Assembly: GCA_903864395.1 (NCBI GenBank)
Contig: CAIPFQ010000108.1
Location: forward strand, 1-5,382
From: an uncultured Chlamydiae bacterium
GTDB taxonomy: Bacteria > Chlamydiota > Chlamydiia > Chlamydiales > SM23-39
DNA: 5,382 nt
Direction of reading: 5' to 3'
Positions 5,114-5,382 of the stretch are shown piece by piece. The notes under the pieces are model-generated. The model had not been told where the DNA came from, ran no database searches, and worked only from the letters and a program-made list of their open reading frames with translations. The number at the start of each line of letters is the position of its first letter. Positions within the stretch are counted from its first letter, which is position 1. Position numbers and translations under genes: made by a program.

Positions 5114-5382
5114 CAGGGCACAGGAAATCAGAACAATTTTTTTAATACCTGAGTTCTGTACTTGGGATTGCAGGCAGCTGCACACTGTTTGGTTGCGACC
5201 CCCTTTTTCAAAGAGTCCTCTCGTAAAAGCGCGTTTAACGATATTTTGTAGATTACGGCTTGGTTGCTAGCTCCTACCCGATCTCGATATCGAGACTTAT
5301 CTTGCCTAAAAACAACATCGAGTCTCCAGTGCAGACTGTTTTCTATCCCCCAATGATCCCTTACTGTTTCCGCAATTACAAC
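5114..5382 (-). mobile_element. Partial ISAs1-family insertion sequence (one end, runs off the window)
   Basis: The element is recognised from its transposase (see 5128-5382). Its downstream end is probably at 5114, where the inward-reading CAGGGCACAGG begins, 14 bases after the transposase stop. Ends starting CAGGG close behind the stop codon fit what I recall of this family, but the other terminal repeat is outside the window and the boundary is not proven. The target duplication cannot be checked for the same reason. Confidence 0.6.
5128..5382 (-). CDS. ISAs1-family DDE transposase, C-terminal part (5' end outside window)
   Basis: The last 84 residues of a DDE transposase are visible, reading in from the right edge and ending in TGA at 5130-5128. 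The fragment contains DHWGIENSLHWRLDVVF, the conserved C-terminal block of ISAs1 / H-repeat transposases, in which the Glu of IEN is the expected catalytic acidic residue. It continues with RYRDRVGASNQAVIYKISLN and a basic tail ending in VLKKLF, as in the family. The visible part has no stop or frameshift, so the element may be intact beyond the window. A full-length family member would be about 370-380 aa. The protein would catalyse cut-and-paste movement of its own element. The minus-strand terminator at 4952-4974 lies downstream, outside the probable element end. Confidence 0.88.
   Translation of the reverse strand, partial: VVIAETVRDHWGIENSLHWRLDVVFRQDKSRYRDRVGASNQAVIYKISLNALLREDSLKKGVATKQCAAACNPKYRTQVLKKLF

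Larger units (their letters stand above)
4462..5127. other. Long noncoding stretch with several hairpins
   Basis: About 665 bases lie between the PEGA-domain gene and the transposase fragment, with stops in all frames and no convincing gene. The longest frame I followed, 4644-4829 on the plus strand, has 62 codons but no ATG and no recognisable sequence. Base composition is AT-rich up to about 4950 and more mixed afterwards. The stretch holds the inverted repeats and hairpins listed separately (4502-4548, 4751-4772, 4952-4974, 4985-5005, 5040-5066, 5087-5107). I saw no tRNA, rRNA or CRISPR pattern. Confidence 0.7.

Overview
The window comes from a Gram-negative bacterium. It encodes a lipid A kinase (LpxK), a heptose-precursor isomerase (GmhA), the aspartate-semialdehyde dehydrogenase that feeds lysine and diaminopimelate synthesis, and a small outer-envelope lipoprotein candidate. 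Genes are dense and of moderate GC, and the intergenic DNA is AT-rich. The lineage cannot be fixed from this sequence. An environmental chlamydia or another host-associated Gram-negative would fit the gene mix, but that is only a hypothesis.

Positions 150-2825 are a tight minus-strand operon read gmhA, then lpxK, then a lipoyl-dependent acyltransferase (E2 of a 2-oxo acid dehydrogenase complex). gmhA and lpxK overlap by 53 bases in different frames. lpxK and the E2 gene overlap by the ATGA motif. Both junctions suggest translational coupling. A sigma70-like promoter for the operon lies at 2856-2884. The first two genes serve LPS (heptose supply and lipid A 4'-phosphorylation). The E2 gene belongs to central carbon metabolism, and no E1 or E3 partner gene is visible here.

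Positions 2934-3914 hold asd on the plus strand, divergent from the operon. The two gene starts are 108 bases apart and may use the same palindromic TTGCAA as a -35 element. A separate promoter with an extended -10 (3911-3940) precedes a PEGA-domain lipoprotein candidate at 3985-4461.

Positions 4462-5127 contain no convincing gene but several hairpins. These are a 47-base inverted repeat just after the PEGA gene (4502-4548), a minus-strand intrinsic terminator (4952-4974), and two similar 21-base bulged palindromes (4985-5005 and 5087-5107). The second palindrome resembles the subterminal hairpin of IS200/IS605-type elements. The right edge (5128-5382, minus strand) is the C-terminal part of an ISAs1-family DDE transposase that runs out of the window. 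The right part therefore looks like a mobile-element landing zone, possibly with one element inserted beside the end of another. The most unusual signal is the hairpin cluster at 4952-5107, which could be a relic element end or a structured RNA. I do not see a complete, clearly new system.
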